This document shows, one piece after another, positions 12,468 to 26,000 of a stretch of 64,000 nt of DNA. Source of the DNA: Brachionus koreanus (taxonomy: Eukaryota > Rotifera > Eurotatoria > Ploima > Brachionidae). The stretch is taken from NCBI GenBank assembly GCA_016987375.1, contig PJRA01000509.1, positions 1,043,564 through 1,107,563 of the forward strand, given 5' to 3'. The stretch's first letter is position 1. The number at the start of each line of letters is the position of its first letter. The position numbers and the translations under genes were made by a program. A model generated the notes under the pieces. The model searched no databases, was not told the DNA's origin, and was given only the letters and a program-made list of their open reading frames with translations.

Positions 12468-15400
12468 TTTAGATATAAATTTTATTTCGAAATTTTAATT
12501 TATTTTTTTATTTTAATTTTATTATTTTCCTGATTTTTAACTCATTTTATTTATTACAAAAAAAATAATTAATTAATCAAAAATAGGTTTAAGAAATATA
12601 TTTCTTAAAATATGATATTTTTTTTTCCATCAGATAGACCAAACTAATTCAGAGATTAAGACTAATAATATTACATTTTTTTTTAAATTGATTGATAAAA
12701 TAAAACATGACTTTTTAATCAAAAAATTCTGTTTCTTTGAGTATATAGTTGATTTTAATTATCATTATTTGTTTTCAATTGAAACCATTCACTCGATGAT
12801 AAAATTTAAAATTGTTAATAAAATATTAGTTGATTGACTCATAAAATAGCACTTTATTTTTAATTATTTATTTAATTAAAGTTTAAGTCCCATGGAAAAA
12901 TTTAAATATGATTTTATAAAAAATTTAAAATATTCAAAATATATAAAAGATTCAAAATATTCTATTTCTGTTAAAAAAATTTACTAATTAATTTTCAGAA
13001 CTTAATTGTTTTGTTTAGTTTAGTTTACTGAGTAAATATAAATGGCACAGTAGATGACATACATCGTTGTTTACAGTACTTTGTCTTTGAATTACTTTAT
13101 AAATATATCAAGTTTTTATATTATAGACTGTTTTTTACGTATCTGTTGAGTAAATTTTGGTCAAATTTTATTCCAAAAAAAACTGGACAGTCAGTGTAGG
13201 GTATTTGCATGCTAAAAAATTTTAAGCTTGGCTTTTAGCATTCTATTCTGAACGCTTTTTGAAGCCAAGTTGTTAGTTTTTTCAATTATCTAATCCATTA
13301 AGTATTTCTTGTGACAGATTACTTTTAGATCTTATTGAATCAAACTTATTTTATTATTTGAAAAATAAACTTGAGAATTTCCCGCACTTACCCGAACGAC
13401 AACAGCCTTCTTTTCAGTCCCCTTGCTTATGTTTGTTATTTAATATATAAACAAAAATTAAAATAATATAATTTAGAAGTGTTTGAAAATCTAAGATTAA
13501 AAATTCAATTTGACTAATTTTTCAATTGAATTTAACTTAAATTAAAAGCGTCTTCATTTTTTCGAAAATTTAAATATCTGCAAATAAAATACCAAGATTT
13601 TGAAATAATCTTTTGAAGCAAATTAAGTGGATGTGGGAAATTCATATTTTTTATAATACTTCTAGCAAAATCTGATTTTATTAAATATCGATTCAATTAC
13701 ATTTAGGTTAAATCTTTAATTTTAAAATTGCTTTCAAACTTTTTGAACTTAGAATATAATTAAAATAATATTTTGATGCTTTATACCAAACAATCTTGAC
13801 AAGTAAATTAATTTAATTTTATTAGGTTAATTTTATTCATCTTAACTTACAATTCTACAATTTTCACTGTTAGACTATTTTTGAAATTTGATTTCATTTA
13901 AAAATTAACATCTTGTAACGTATGAATTTAATTCTTTAAAATTCTTAAGTATGAATTATTTAATTTGTTTTTATTAAATAGGTATTTATTAATTCAGTAG
14001 TTTTTTTTATTTAGATAGCTTCAATTGAATACTTCAGTTGAAAAACCTTTAACAAAATTTTATTATATTTAAATTTGAAAGGTTAAAAAGTTAAAAGAAT
14101 TTTCAAATAAAAATGGAATGAAATTGGGCATTTTAAAAATTTTGGAGCTATATAAGAGCAAATGTGCAATGGTGCCATCAATCAAAACTCGAAAGCTAGC
14201 TTCTTTTTTATTAATTAACTATTTACTAAATAGCAGAAAATTTTTATTTAGAACCTTTTTAAAATAATTGTTGTACAATTAGATTTATTTCTCAAATCAA
14301 TAATTTTAATTTAATAAAACGTTTAAATCTTAAAACATCCAAAAAATATAAAATTGCTCATAAAATTAGCAAGAACAATTTTTTAAAAAATTTTTTTAGA
14401 TTATTTGTTTATAAAATCTAATTTAAGGTTTTCTTAAATTTATTTACATCATTTCAAATTTGATATGAACGCTGATCACTGAATTTATCAGCGTCAAAAA
14501 ATTCCTATTTTTTATTTAAAAAACTGACCAAATTTTCAAATTTACCAATTGATTTATTTACTTTTAATTTTTAGTGTTTCCTTTCAATTGATTTCTCCAA
14601 AAATTCATAAAAATAATTAATTTAATATTAAAGTTTAAATTAATTAATATTTGCTGTCTTAAGGTAACAGTTAAATACAAAAATATTTTGATTGCCTGGG
14701 TTTTTTTTTTTACTACTTAAAACTATTAATTAATTTATTAGATGATATTGAAAAAAGCATCTGCATCGGCTAGAAAAACTTAAATTATTTAAATTAAGTT
14801 TGGGTTGAGCCAACAAAAAAATTAAAATTTGAATAGAACGTTTGAATATTATTAATTCAAATTAATCTGTATCCACATCATCATAATCTTTTTTTGAAGA
14901 TACTTTTGTATCAGCATTTGATAGCTTCATCTAATGTTAAATTATTTCAAATGTCAACAACTCTTTCAAAAAAATATTTTTTGTTGCCTGAAAGTTTATT
15001 TAAAATTCTTTTCTAAAAACTTAATGCTAGTTATTCAATTTTTAAATAAGAATGTTTTGACTGGGCTTTAATTTTATTTTCTATTTTTTTTATTTTGTTC
15101 CTTTTTTTAATTTGAATTGGAAGAGCTGAATCAACTAGGCCACAATTTATATAGATGATTTATTATTTAAGATTAATAGATATAAGATCAACATAAAATT
15201 TATAGAAAAATTGAATGATTCTAGAAAGATTCAACTTTTAGAATTAATCAAAAAATTATTTGGAATAAAGATAATTTCACTTTTTTTTATTTTTCTTTAG
15301 AGTTAAGTTGTTTATGGACATTCAAATTCAATCAAATATAAGTTATTTTTTATTTCTATAATAAAATAAAAACATGCTATTTATATGGAATATTTTGCTT

Positions 15401-17673
15401 CAAATGAAATGAATTCAAAATTGCCTTTATTTCTGAGAGTAGTGAGCAAATGTTTACAGTAATTTTAAAATTTAGAAATTTTTTTACAAATAAATTGAAG
15501 CAAATAAAAATAATTTGAAAATCTGACTTAAAAATTAATATTACTGTTAATCTTAATTTTTTTCATAGTTCATAGGCTAAACTTTTTCTTCAAGTCATTG
15601 AGATTTAGCGATCGACAATTTGCTCCGATTAGTGTTTTTTTTAACGCTCCACATAAAACAAAAAAAACTAATTTCCTAATCCGACGAATGAAAATATTAT
15701 TTTATTTATTGAGAAATAGAACAATACGCATATGAAGTAAAAACACAAATTTGATTAGTTTTGAAAAAAAAAATATTTCAATAATCTCTTTCGAGAAAAA
15801 TTTCAGCTTTTGTTATTCTAAAACTTTATTAGTTTAAATCTAATACTAAGACCGTAAGGTAGCGCTAGGCATGAACTCTCAAAATTTGAATTCGATTAGA
15901 AGAATTTTCACTTTCAATATTGTTTTAATTAATTATTTATCGAGTTTAACACTTTAAGACGTTCTCGAAGAGAAAGAGAGAACATAAGAAAAATATTTCA
16001 AGTTTATTTTAGTTGAAACAATAACAAACAAAACTTGTTATTTAATTGATCATCAAGCAAGAAATAACAATTTAATTTAAATTTATAAAGTAATTATTTA
16101 TTTCGATTATTTGCAATATTTTTTTCAAAGCTTACTATTTTTCTCTTTTGGAAATTTTGTTTTTTACTATTCAAACAAAATCGATCAATAAAAGAAAAAT
16201 ATTAAAAAACTAAAACTTTATTTGTTAAAATAAAATCGATTTTGAAAATATTTTTTATTAAATATTTCATTCAGGAACTAGACATGTTTTTGAACGAATC
16301 AGAGATTTGTCTATATGATGGTGTAGTTTCAAAAAATCAAATATAAAGAGCTCAATATTTTTTTTTAGTTTAGGACTTAAAAAATAAGATAATAATTTTT
16401 TTCCTGAAGACTGAGAGTGTTCATTTTTAAATGCTCTCAATTAGAGCTTTAATTCAATCTGATAAATGAAAAATTTTATTTTATTTAAATTGATAAAAGC
16501 TTTTAAAAGCATATAAATTTAATTAGAATTAGCAATTTTTTTTCGAAAAATAATTTAATCATTAGGTGAAAACTTATTTAAAAGCACAAAAACTAAGCAA
16601 AATATTATGACGCATTGCAAAAATATTTTTTTTTAATTTAAATTTAAGTTTAATATTATTTTTTTTCTGAGGTGAGACAAACAAGAAAGATAAAACATTA
16701 TTTTATTTCAAATGCCAGTGAATCAAAGCAAATTTATCTCTTTTGTAGTAGCTGTCTCACGCTGTAACACTTAAAAACCGAGTTTTTGTGATTTATTGGA
16801 CCTTATCTTTTTACTTTTTCCACGAAAATAAGCACATTTTTAATTACAAAATTTAAATAATTTAGATATTTTTTTAATTTTAGTTTTCTGAATGAAAAAA
16901 AGAAATTCAAAAATCATTTAGTTTATTCAAGTAAAAACAGAGAGACGATGTAACATATAACCCCCGATACAAACCCTCTCGGGTTTGAATATGTAGTAGT
17001 TGTAGTAGTAGTAGTAATTCTTCCTGCGACGGTTAACATGTAGAGTGTCTGAGACCATCACCGCCGACTGGCCGTGTAGAACTATAGCAGCCAATTCTAT
17101 TGAATTTATATAAACCTTTTTTATAACTAGCATTTGACATAGATTTCACCACATTTTCTGGCTACTTATTCCAATGCGAAATTACTCTGTTTGAGAAAAA
17201 AACATGTCTGCCACTTAGTGCAGCTGCAAAATCGTTTCTAATTTTTCTATTTCCTCATATTAATAAATAAAATACTAAAATACTCGTTTTTTTTATTTAA
17301 GTTTTTTTATCTAAGTAGAAAATATCCAAAATGAAGAATGCCAGTAGAAAAAAACGTGTGTGAACATGTATTTTTTAATTTTTTTTATTAATTTATCTCA
17401 AAAAGCGCCTCTTGTATGATAAAAAATAAAAAAAAAAATTTTAATTTTTTATTTTTTAAATGTAACTATCAAGTGACTTAATTTAAGATAAATGTCATAT
17501 TAGTATGTGTGAGTGTAGTTTTTTAAAGTTTTACTGGATAGTTCGTATTTTTAAATTGTAAATATGCCAAGACAAAAGAATTGTGTGTGTTTTGAAGAGT
17601 ATAGTTAGCATCGAAGCAAAGAACTGAAAACGTTCATAGTTAGAAGAAATTTGTGAATAGGTCCAAGGTGAAA
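12468..17673. other. Gene desert upstream of the forkhead gene
   Basis: There is no credible reading frame on either strand. The sequence is AT-rich with many homopolymer runs. The only compositional break is the more GC-rich patch at about 16925-17170, listed separately. The region probably holds cis-regulatory DNA of the forkhead gene, inferred only from position. Confidence 0.55.
16925..17170. repeat. GC-richer insert with a GTA-repeat tract and a small palindrome
   Basis: In strongly AT-rich surroundings this patch has ordinary base composition. It holds an AACCCTCTCGGGTT palindrome near 16972-16987, a GTAGTAGTTGTAGTAGTAGTAGTA tract near 16993-17017, and a non-repetitive stretch with several CG dinucleotides. 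The minus strand is open for 68 codons, but with a poly-Tyr run made by the trinucleotide repeat, so I do not call it coding. It may be the end of a transposable element or a conserved regulatory block. Confidence 0.4.
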
Positions 17674-17682
17674 TATAAATAG
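17674..17682 (+). promoter_or_regulatory. Candidate TATA box of the forkhead gene
   Basis: TATAAATAG, a canonical TATA element, lies at the end of a less AT-rich block (17520-17770) and 558 nt before the forkhead ATG. A plausible model is transcription starting about 30 nt downstream, a 5'-UTR donor near 17723 (GAGG then GTATC) and an acceptor just before AACTGAGC at about 18221. TATA-like strings are frequent in such DNA, so this is tentative. Confidence 0.35.
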
Positions 17683-18239
17683 AGCAAAGTGGTGTTTGCG
17701 TTAGTGATGAGTCGAGCATCGAGGGTATCAAAAGTGTAGTGTTACATCTAATAGCCTTATGAGTGTTCATTTTCTTAGCAGAAACCTTTAGACAGAAACA
17801 ATTTTCAAGACTTAGAAAAAGTTAATATTTTATTATTCTAATTTTCAATATTTTGCATTAGCTAAAAAAATAAACAAATGCGATAAAAATTGAAATTCTT
17901 TAAAACAATAATTTCTGAAACTAATACTTTTTAAACATAAGGTAAATCAGAGGGAGAGAATTAATTCTAAAACAATATTTTATTGGTTTCTGTGCATAGA
18001 AATAAAAAAAAGAAAGAAAAAGAGTGAAAAATTCCATTTAGAAAAATAAAAAATATTTTACTTAGACATATAAAAATTGCCAACGAATCACAATATTTTT
18101 GTTTAAAACTCAAACCAATAAACTAGTTCAGCCAATAAAAAATATTGTTTATCTTTTATACAAATTATATTTTTGCTAAGAAGTATATTTAAAACTTATT
18201 TTTCTAATCAATATATTTTAGAACTGAGCAAAATAAAAA

Positions 18240-19406
18240 ATGTCTAATAGCACAAACTTGGGAATAAACCCGTATCAATTGAATTATATTCGCGCAGTGC
18301 AGATGGCCGCACTGGCGGCCTCAACACCCCATCAGCCACCAGAGCTAATGACCAACTTGTACTTGAACATGTCGAGCACAGTGACCAAAGCGTCGCCTAG
18401 TTCTTCGTCTTGCTCTTCGCCATACCAGTCATCCTCTAGTCAGCACCAAAAACCTCCCTATTCATACATAGCCCTGATTGCCATGGCAATCAAAAACGCG
18501 CCTGACCACAAAATAACTTTGAACGGAATATACCAGTTTATCATGGAACGGTTTCCCTACTATCACGAAAATAGACAAGGATGGCAAAATTCGATCCGGC
18601 ACAATTTATCATTGAACGACTGCTTTGTAAAAGTCAACCGGGAGAAAGGCAAGCCTGGCAAAGGAAACTATTGGACTTTGGACTCAAAATGCGAGGAGAT
18701 GTTCGAGAATGGAAATTACAGACGACGAAAGCGAAGACCAAAGCAACAGATTAAAGAAGACGCTGACTTAGACGATGGTGTATCGAAAAAAATTAAATTA
18801 GACGACGATGAAGACAAATATTCGCTGTGTACTTCATCGATTAGCTCGTCGGCATCGACCAGATCGAGATCGCGTTCCAGCTCTGTGTCGTCGCTCGATT
18901 CTTCTGCATCCACTTCATTTAAAAAGAGAAAATTAAAAAAAAAGAAACACGTGGGAAAAGAAATTGAAAAATCAGCCGAGAAAAATTTAAATTCAACTGC
19001 TTCTTCGGGCACCGGCTCGTCTTTGGATTCGACTCGGTCCAATTTTTCAATAGACAATCTCATGAATCATGAAGAGGAAAAAAATCCTAGCAAAAGAAAC
19101 AAAACACCACCGTGTTTGGAAAATTTGCCCATACCACCGCAAATAGTCAGCGCGGTTCCGCCTCCTCCGGCCAAAAATAAGCTAGAATTGACACCATCAA
19201 ACAATGGTATAGGCAACTATCAAGCAGCTATGACTGCAGCCTTATTTAACTCTAGCACAGCAGCGGCTCTTGCGCCTTTTTTAGTCAATCAAAATCATTT
19301 GTTTAACACTCTAGCACAACCCAGTCCGTACATGAATCAGTTAGCTATGTGTGCCAATTTGAACAATCTAAATTCGTTCAATTCAACTACATCTGGCAAA
19401 AATTGA
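18240..19406 (+). CDS. FoxL1: FoxL1-like forkhead transcription factor
   Basis: A nuclear DNA-binding transcription factor of 388 residues in a single exon. The forkhead domain spans about residues 70-168: [25 protein letters not shown], helix 3 with [19 protein letters not shown], and YWTLD. The wing-2 block [15 protein letters not shown] and the [15 protein letters not shown] stretch fit FoxL1 better than FoxC or FoxF. A Groucho-binding eh1-type motif FSIDNLM lies at residues 269-275. Basic clusters at about 161-168 and 229-237 can serve as nuclear localisation signals, and a Ser-rich linker lies between. The N-terminus is Ser/Ala rich. ATG 18240 sits just after an acceptor-like TTTTAG, so a spliced 5' UTR is likely. 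AATAAA occurs at 19581. FoxL1 genes act in mesoderm patterning in other animals; the role here is inferred. Confidence 0.9.
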   Translation: MSNSTNLGINPYQLNYIRAVQMAALAASTPHQPPELMTNLYLNMSSTVTKASPSSSSCSSPYQSSSSQHQKPPYSYIALIAMAIKNAPDHKITLNGIYQFIMERFPYYHENRQGWQNSIRHNLSLNDCFVKVNREKGKPGKGNYWTLDSKCEEMFENGNYRRRKRRPKQQIKEDADLDDGVSKKIKLDDDEDKYSLCTSSISSSASTRSRSRSSSVSSLDSSASTSFKKRKLKKKKHVGKEIEKSAEKNLNSTASSGTGSSLDSTRSNFSIDNLMNHEEEKNPSKRNKTPPCLENLPIPPQIVSAVPPPPAKNKLELTPSNNGIGNYQAAMTAALFNSSTAAALAPFLVNQNHLFNTLAQPSPYMNQLAMCANLNNLNSFNSTTSGKN

Positions 19407-21884
19407 GGACTCACTTGCACCAACCTTAAAGCTTTAATGTGTAATCAAAATTGTTTGACTTATTTTTTTTTTAATTTTGTGCAAATTTATTTATTTATTT
19501 GAGTATTTTAAATGTTTCAGAATTCGTTCTATCTTGTTTTTTTTTTTCTTTTCTTTTTATTTTGTTTAGTTTACAAAAATAATAAAAATTTTAAAAGATT
19601 CCATAGAAATTTTTTAATTTATCAAATTTATTTTTCTTGAGAAGTTAATAATGTGACCCAAAATTTTATTATTTTTGCCATATATTAATGCCATATAAAC
19701 ATCAATAATTATTTTTTTGATTCTGATACTGTCATTTGATTTTTGAATAGATAGAAAAAAATAAATCCATTTATTTATTTTAAAGAAAAAATAGCTTAAT
19801 TTTCAATTTAATAAAAAATATCGATTTTTGTTTGCTAGTGAAGTTTTTTTTTGGACTTTTTTTTTTCAAATGAATCTCGTTTCGAGGTTCATAAAATAAT
19901 AAGGTTGGCAATTCTATTTGAGAGGCGAGCGAGCAGCGGTGTTTGAGCATTTAAGAATTCCAATTATTTAAAAAGCAAATAATTTGTATTTAAAAGAAAA
20001 AATTTATTCATTAATTATTAATATTTGCTAAAAAGAAAAAGTAGCAAATAATAGGTAAACTTAGTTTTTTCTTTAAATTGAAAATATATATTTTAATAAC
20101 ATAAATTGTTTACTTTTATTTTTGTTTCTTGATAAAACATTTAGAAAAAGAGAAAATCTTTCAAATCCATTATGCAACTTGTTTATCCTAGCGCTTAATT
20201 AAACCCAATAAAATAATAATAATAAAAAAAATAGAGATTAAGAAATTATTAAGTCTTAGAGGCATACAGCCCCAAATCGGATTATCAAGTTCAACAGGTG
20301 GTTTATTTTGCATTTGTAATTTTTTTCTTCAAATTTTCTCCTCTATTTGAGGCTGATTTAACTAAATTTCCAAGTATTTCTTTGATGACCAAATCTTACT
20401 GACCGATTTCGTGGGATTTTGCATTACATAAACACATATTTACAGTAAGGATTAACTTTAGCCAATTTAAAGCTTATTTAGCCGTTCATCAGTGTTAAAA
20501 ATCAATAAAAATCGATTAATTTTGATACCGCTGCTATGGGTAAATACAAAAATACCTTAAAAAAATAAATTAATATTAAGTACTTAAGTTTAATTTGTTT
20601 GCCAATAGCGGGTCTTTTGCTTATCAAAAAAGAAAAAGGTTTCAATTCAATTAGAGCGGTTCGATGGTGTCGGTTGATTTAAGTCAAGCCTGGAAAACTT
20701 GAAGTCTGAAAAGTTCAGAGACACTTTTGCCACTTGAGGAAGAAGCGTAAACAAATTTTAATGGAATAGAAAGTTTGTTTGTTTGTTTTTTTATTTTTTG
20801 AAATTGGCTTATTATCGATTAAAAGATCTTACCTATTAATTCAAATCATCTGTAAAAACATTTTTGACTTTTTAATTTCAAGAGCTTCTAAAATTGTTTT
20901 AGTTTAATTGAATTAAGCTCATTGTTTATATTTTGTTTTCTAAATAGTTTTATTAGTGTTTGTAATTTTAATCAATTTTTTTTGCAGACAAAATAAAAAG
21001 AATCATTTAAAAATTTATTTTTCAAAAATGTATAAAATTTATTTATCTTTTCTAAATTTAAAGGAAATTTTTATTAAATTTTAAAATTAGAACTTAACAT
21101 TTCTTGTGCGATTGATTCTATTTTAAATAAAGTATGCGTCAAAGTTCTTTCTAATAAAGTTAAGAGTATCAATAAATATTTGATTTCAAGTATTGTAATA
21201 AAATTTTTGTTGTAAAATCCAACGCTTGTGATTAAATTGAATTTGATTTGCGCAATTTCATTCTTTTGAAAGCAAATATTTTTTTATTTTTATTTTTATT
21301 AAAAAAACGAATTTACTTAATATTTTTATATTTTTATTTAAACATTAAATCAACGTTTTTTGAAGAAATGTATTTTTTTTTAATTATTTATTTAGCGAAA
21401 ACTTTAGAAAAGCTAAAGTAATTTTTTTTTCAATTTCAAAGTTAATCAAAAGGCTAATGTCCATGTCTTTAATGGCCGACTAACACTTCATTTATTTGAT
21501 TTAATAAAAATCAAAAAATAGTATAAAACAAAATTATTTAAAAAAGTTAAACTTTAAAACATTTAATTAAACTATTTGAATTTTTTAAATCTTTAAAGAT
21601 CAAATTGAGGCTTGAATGTTGAAAACTTCAAAAATCGTCTCATGATCATTAAGCTTTTCAACAATCTTGGATTTTTATTTTTATAAAAAAATTAATTTTC
21701 TCAATAGCTACTTTTTATTTTAGTATCTAATTTTCAAAGTAGAAAATGTAATAAATCAATTGAATAGTACCTAAATTAATTTGTAAATATATAATATAAT
21801 TTTTGAGTATCTAATGTTACATGAATTTCTACCGAATTAAAAAATTTAAATACTAGTTGATAAATAAGATAATTCATTAAAAGA
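19407..21884. other. Intergenic region downstream of the forkhead gene
   Basis: No gene seen. Two short less AT-rich blocks (about 19905-19945 and 20650-20760) could be regulatory or unannotated RNA. The first copy of a roughly 95-nt direct repeat lies at about 21327-21420. Confidence 0.5.
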
Positions 21885-22452
21885 ATGAGTGATTCAGAAA
21901 CATCAACAACCTTAATATTAAGACCAGTTGGTCCAAAAGATCAAGATACTGATGATAATGACGAAATTGGCTAGATTGAAGTCGAAGTAAAAAAAAAACA
22001 GTGGAAAAGCAAAATTATTTAAAATCGATACAATAACTACATCTGTTGTAAAAAAAAGAGAGGAAGACCACCCAAAAATATTGAGATCGACGATGATGAA
22101 GATGTAATATCGGAACCATATAAACGAAGTAAATAAGTGTTTATCAATTTGTTAACTAAAAATTATAAGCATTAGCTGCTAATTTCTCTTTCTCAATCTT
22201 AACTTTTTTATTTTATTATGACTTATTTGTGATTTTTTGATTATTATATTAGATACTGAATAATTAATTTATATTTTTTTTTATTTATTTTTTTGTTTTT
22301 TTTATTAGATACCAAAATAAAAATATTTGATACTAAAATAATTTATCCTTTATTTTTATTTTATTCAAACATATAATCAACGTTTACTGAAAAAATAAAT
22401 TTTTTTTGAATTTAATTATTTATTTTGCGAAAACTAAGAAAAAGCTAAAGTA
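21327..22452. repeat. Pair of about 95-nt direct repeats flanking a broken AT-hook ORF
   Basis: About 21327-21420 and about 22349-22452 share the same order of landmarks: AAACAT, AATCAACGTTT, a T-rich run, AATTATTTATTT, GCGAAAACT and AGCTAAAGTAA. The copies differ by small indels. They bracket the AT-hook relic at about 1.03 kb spacing. This could be a tandem duplication or decayed terminal repeats of an insertion. Confidence 0.5.
21885..22136 (+). pseudogene. Broken AT-hook / acidic ORF
   Basis: An ATG opens a frame rich in Ser, Thr and Asp that meets a TAG after 29 codons, then a TAA further on. Downstream, in another frame, KKRGRPPKN forms a canonical AT-hook core followed by an acidic stretch (IEIDDDEDV) and a basic end. 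Together these look like one small DNA-binding protein with an acidic-basic layout, interrupted by two in-frame stops and at least one frameshift. I found no phase-consistent intron that removes them. A relic of an AT-hook gene or of a transposon-borne ORF is the simplest reading. Confidence 0.4.
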
Positions 22453-23062
22453 AATCATAAGTAACAAACATTTCTATATTTTGATGATAAAAATTAAGCA
22501 AATAAATAATTAAGTTGATTTCTAATTTTTGGTTCAATAATTTTAGATTTTATTTTTTATTTTTTTCATTTTAGACAATTTTAAAAATTTTTCAAACCAG
22601 GAAACAAATTTTAGTTTAAAAAAAAAAAAGACACCATATTTTAGTTAATTAAAAATTTATCACTATTTAGTGATCGTAAAAAAATTTAAAAATAAATAAA
22701 ATTTATCTATTTGAAGCTTCTTAATAAAAATACACTTGAGAAAAAATGTTGAAATTCAATGTAGATCAATATCAAAACAAACCCACTAGACACTTATTGC
22801 TATTAAAGTTAAAGATTTAAACTAAAAATTCCTATAGCCAAATGGTAAGAAGCCCCAGATTCAACTTGTTTCACTGATATATTAAAAAAATTATTTTAAA
22901 ATTTTTTTTTAAATTTAAATATTCTATAAATTTGCTTAAATCTTCATTAAATGCTTAAATTAGCTAATTAGAAATTTTTTACCAATTAAAATTTATACAA
23001 TTTTATTAATGTAATTTCTTCAATATTTATTTAGCTAGCTAAAATTCTTTAAAAATCTTTAT
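22137..23062. other. Intergenic, nothing further seen
   Basis: AT-rich sequence between the AT-hook relic and the 3' end of VWA8. Apart from the second direct-repeat copy there is no recognisable feature. Confidence 0.5.
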
Positions 23063-26000
23063 TTAAGAAAGCATAGCAGATTGAAAAATTTGCTGCATAA
23101 TTTTGGGTATATCGTTTGTATTCATGCAAATAAACGCTTTGTTTGCTGGCAAATTGTTTTTCAAATAGCTAGCTTGGTTTCCAAGAGTGCCTATAAACAA
23201 GCAGAATACATTTATTTTTCGGTCCGTTTCGGTCATAATGCGAGAAAAGTTTCTCGGTGATAGACCATATCTATCAAAATTTGCATCAGACAATACAATA
23301 ACAAAATAGTCATCTGCTTCTTCTTTAGCCAAATCTTTAATTGCTTGACTTGTTGCCTCAAAAGTATGATCGCCAGACGAGCAAAATTGTGAATGAGCAA
23401 CCAAAGTATGCAAAATTTGAAGCCGCTCTGCTTCGTTTTTAGGCGCTTTACCAGCCTCAACAAAACCAATGTTGTATCCGTCTCCAGAATGACCAACAAT
23501 GTCATACACAATCTTATTCTCATAACCACAAAATGATTCCATTACCATTAAAACAGATTCCATTTCGCGTTCTAAACGATTGTCAACACCATTAAACCGA
23601 TACATGCTCCCACTTACATCAACAACTATTTTGAGTCTTTTGGGCTTTTCATGTTGAAACGAATTGTCCGCGTTGGGATCTTCACCTCGTCTTTTGTAAA
23701 CATTTTTTTCTCCTGTAATAGCTTCAACCAATTTGGCATCATCCAGATCACCTTGAGTTTGATTCTTAAGCCACTGGCGTTCTTTTTTTTTTGCCTCAAG
23801 ACTATCAAGAATATTTCGCAATTGCTGTATTGGACGCTTTACATTATTTAGATATTTTGTGTAAACTTCATGCTCATAGGGACTCATTTGAATTTCTTTA
23901 AGACGCTCTTTGAATGCTTTTTCACCCATTTCACGTGCTGCTTTGCGCACATGTTCTGGAACATTCTGTTTCATTGTGTCACTTACTTGAAATACTTGAT
24001 TGCCAGAATCAAGACGGTAAGGACCACCAACACCGCCAAGTCCAGCCGTATCGAATCCCCCAGAGCCTCCGGCCCACGTATTTCCTCCAACATGTGGTGC
24101 GTTTGTTTCATCAATTTTGCCATGCTTTGGACCATTGAAATCTTTAAGTTCGACATTCGGACTCTCTTTGAAATATTCAAGACTTAGCTTTGAAGAATAT
24201 GACTGGACCATTTTTTTCCATTTATCTAGAGAAATCGTAAGTTGGGCCTTGTCCACTTCCCATTGATGCAAATTTCCGTAAAAATCAAGACTGTAAACAA
24301 ATTCGCTTGAGGCATCCAGTAAATATTCTGATTCATTTTGACCAGTTTTCAAATCCCAAGAGTCAAGATTGGAAAAATTGAATGGCTTTGGAACTTGAAG
24401 ATATTTAACCGTCTTTTCATTTAAGTCTATTATTTCAATTAAACCCAGGGTGTTTTCAAAGAAATCATCTAGAGCAGGTCGGCTTTCATTGCTAACTTGA
24501 GTGATTATTAGTTTTTTTTCATAGTCTATCATTGACTTCAATAGAGGATTTTGGCTTTTAATTTTTGAATTTTGGTTTCGGAGGGGAACTTCTCGGGGAC
24601 AATACCATTGATTTTTTTTGTTAGCATCTGAATCTGATAAAACGATAAAATGATTTTTGATTGAGGGAATAATAATTGCATTTGACAAAATTTTCTCAGG
24701 TGTTAACTAAAAAAAATTCAAATTAAAAATGGTTTCTGTTTGTTTTAATTATTTTAATTAAAAAAAAACTAGAGTTTGAAAAATTTTAATCAAAAATTAT
24801 TTTCTTTATTTAAATGAAAAGGGAAAAATTTGAATTAGATTCAGATGAAAGCTCAAATTGAAAAAAAATCATATATTTAAAATTATCTTTGAAAGGAAGA
24901 AACAAATTTTTAATCATTTTAAAAAAAACTAGATTATATTACGCATTTTTAATTTTGGGATCAAGATTTTAACTACATTTTAAGGTAAATGAGTTTTAAG
25001 CCATTTTATTAATATAATTAGATCTTAATAATGTACCATTGACAAAATTGACTTATTTGATTTAATAGTTTTTGTTCCTAATATCCAAATCAATAAATAT
25101 TTAAGTATAGTTTAATGGACTCGATTCTGTTTGTTAAATTGATCTAAACAAAAGTCAATATTTATCAATGTTTGCATTTTTAGTTTCAATTCATTGACTT
25201 AAATGATCATATGATATTAATAATAATATTTTAGTTTAACTAAATTAACAAAGCAGAACGACTATCGTAGTCCCACTATAGTAGACTTAATTTTTTTAGT
25301 TTATTTCTACCGATATTATTGATTTGGTTGATCACCTTTTTTGAATGCTACTGTTACACAATAATATGCTTCTTTCTCACAAATTTAATTTTTTTTTTTT
25401 TTGACCCNNNNNNNNNNNNNNNNNNNNNNNNNNNNNNNNNCGGTCCCCCATTTTTTGATGAAAGGGGTTTAAACATGGGCCCCGTATTGCAGAGATATTT
25501 TGAAGATTTTTCCACCCTCAGTGGGTTTTGAACCCTCCACCCTCTGCACAAATTTAATTAATAAAATTGAATAAATTTAATTAAATTGCAGAAAGTTTGA
25601 AACAAATTTGTAATGGTAGAAGATCAATTTTTTTTTTGAAGCAAAAAATTATCGATTAGCACTGATACTAAGTTACTTGGCTTGTAAAAATTTTTTAGAC
25701 AAAATCTGAATTTTCATTTTTTGCAATAAGTGTGTAAAATTTTATTAAATACAAAGCAATTTAATTTAAATTTACAGAATAAATTTTGCAAATTTTTTTC
25801 TAGTTAGAAAACAAAGCATGCAAACTGTCTATGCAAAATTATTAAGAAATTTTTTTATCAGTTTTTAATTTGTTATTTTTTCTCAAAAATATAATTAAAT
25901 TGAAATTTTAATTTGTAAAAAAAATAACTATACTTTAATTAATAAAATTTTACCTCTAAAATGAAGTTATCTTTTTTATTTTTTACATCAATTGAGCTCA

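Noticed and set aside
16925..17170. Hammerhead-type ribozyme or tRNA in the GC-richer patch
   Set aside because: No CUGANGA/GAAA core pair and no cloverleaf could be assembled; only a small palindrome is present.
17531..17770. 79-codon minus-strand ORF before the forkhead gene
   Set aside because: It overlaps the candidate promoter and first UTR exon, has no family match, and shows no coding neighbour on that strand.
18716..19063. 115-codon minus-strand ORF
   Set aside because: Shadow of the Ser/acidic part of the forkhead gene.
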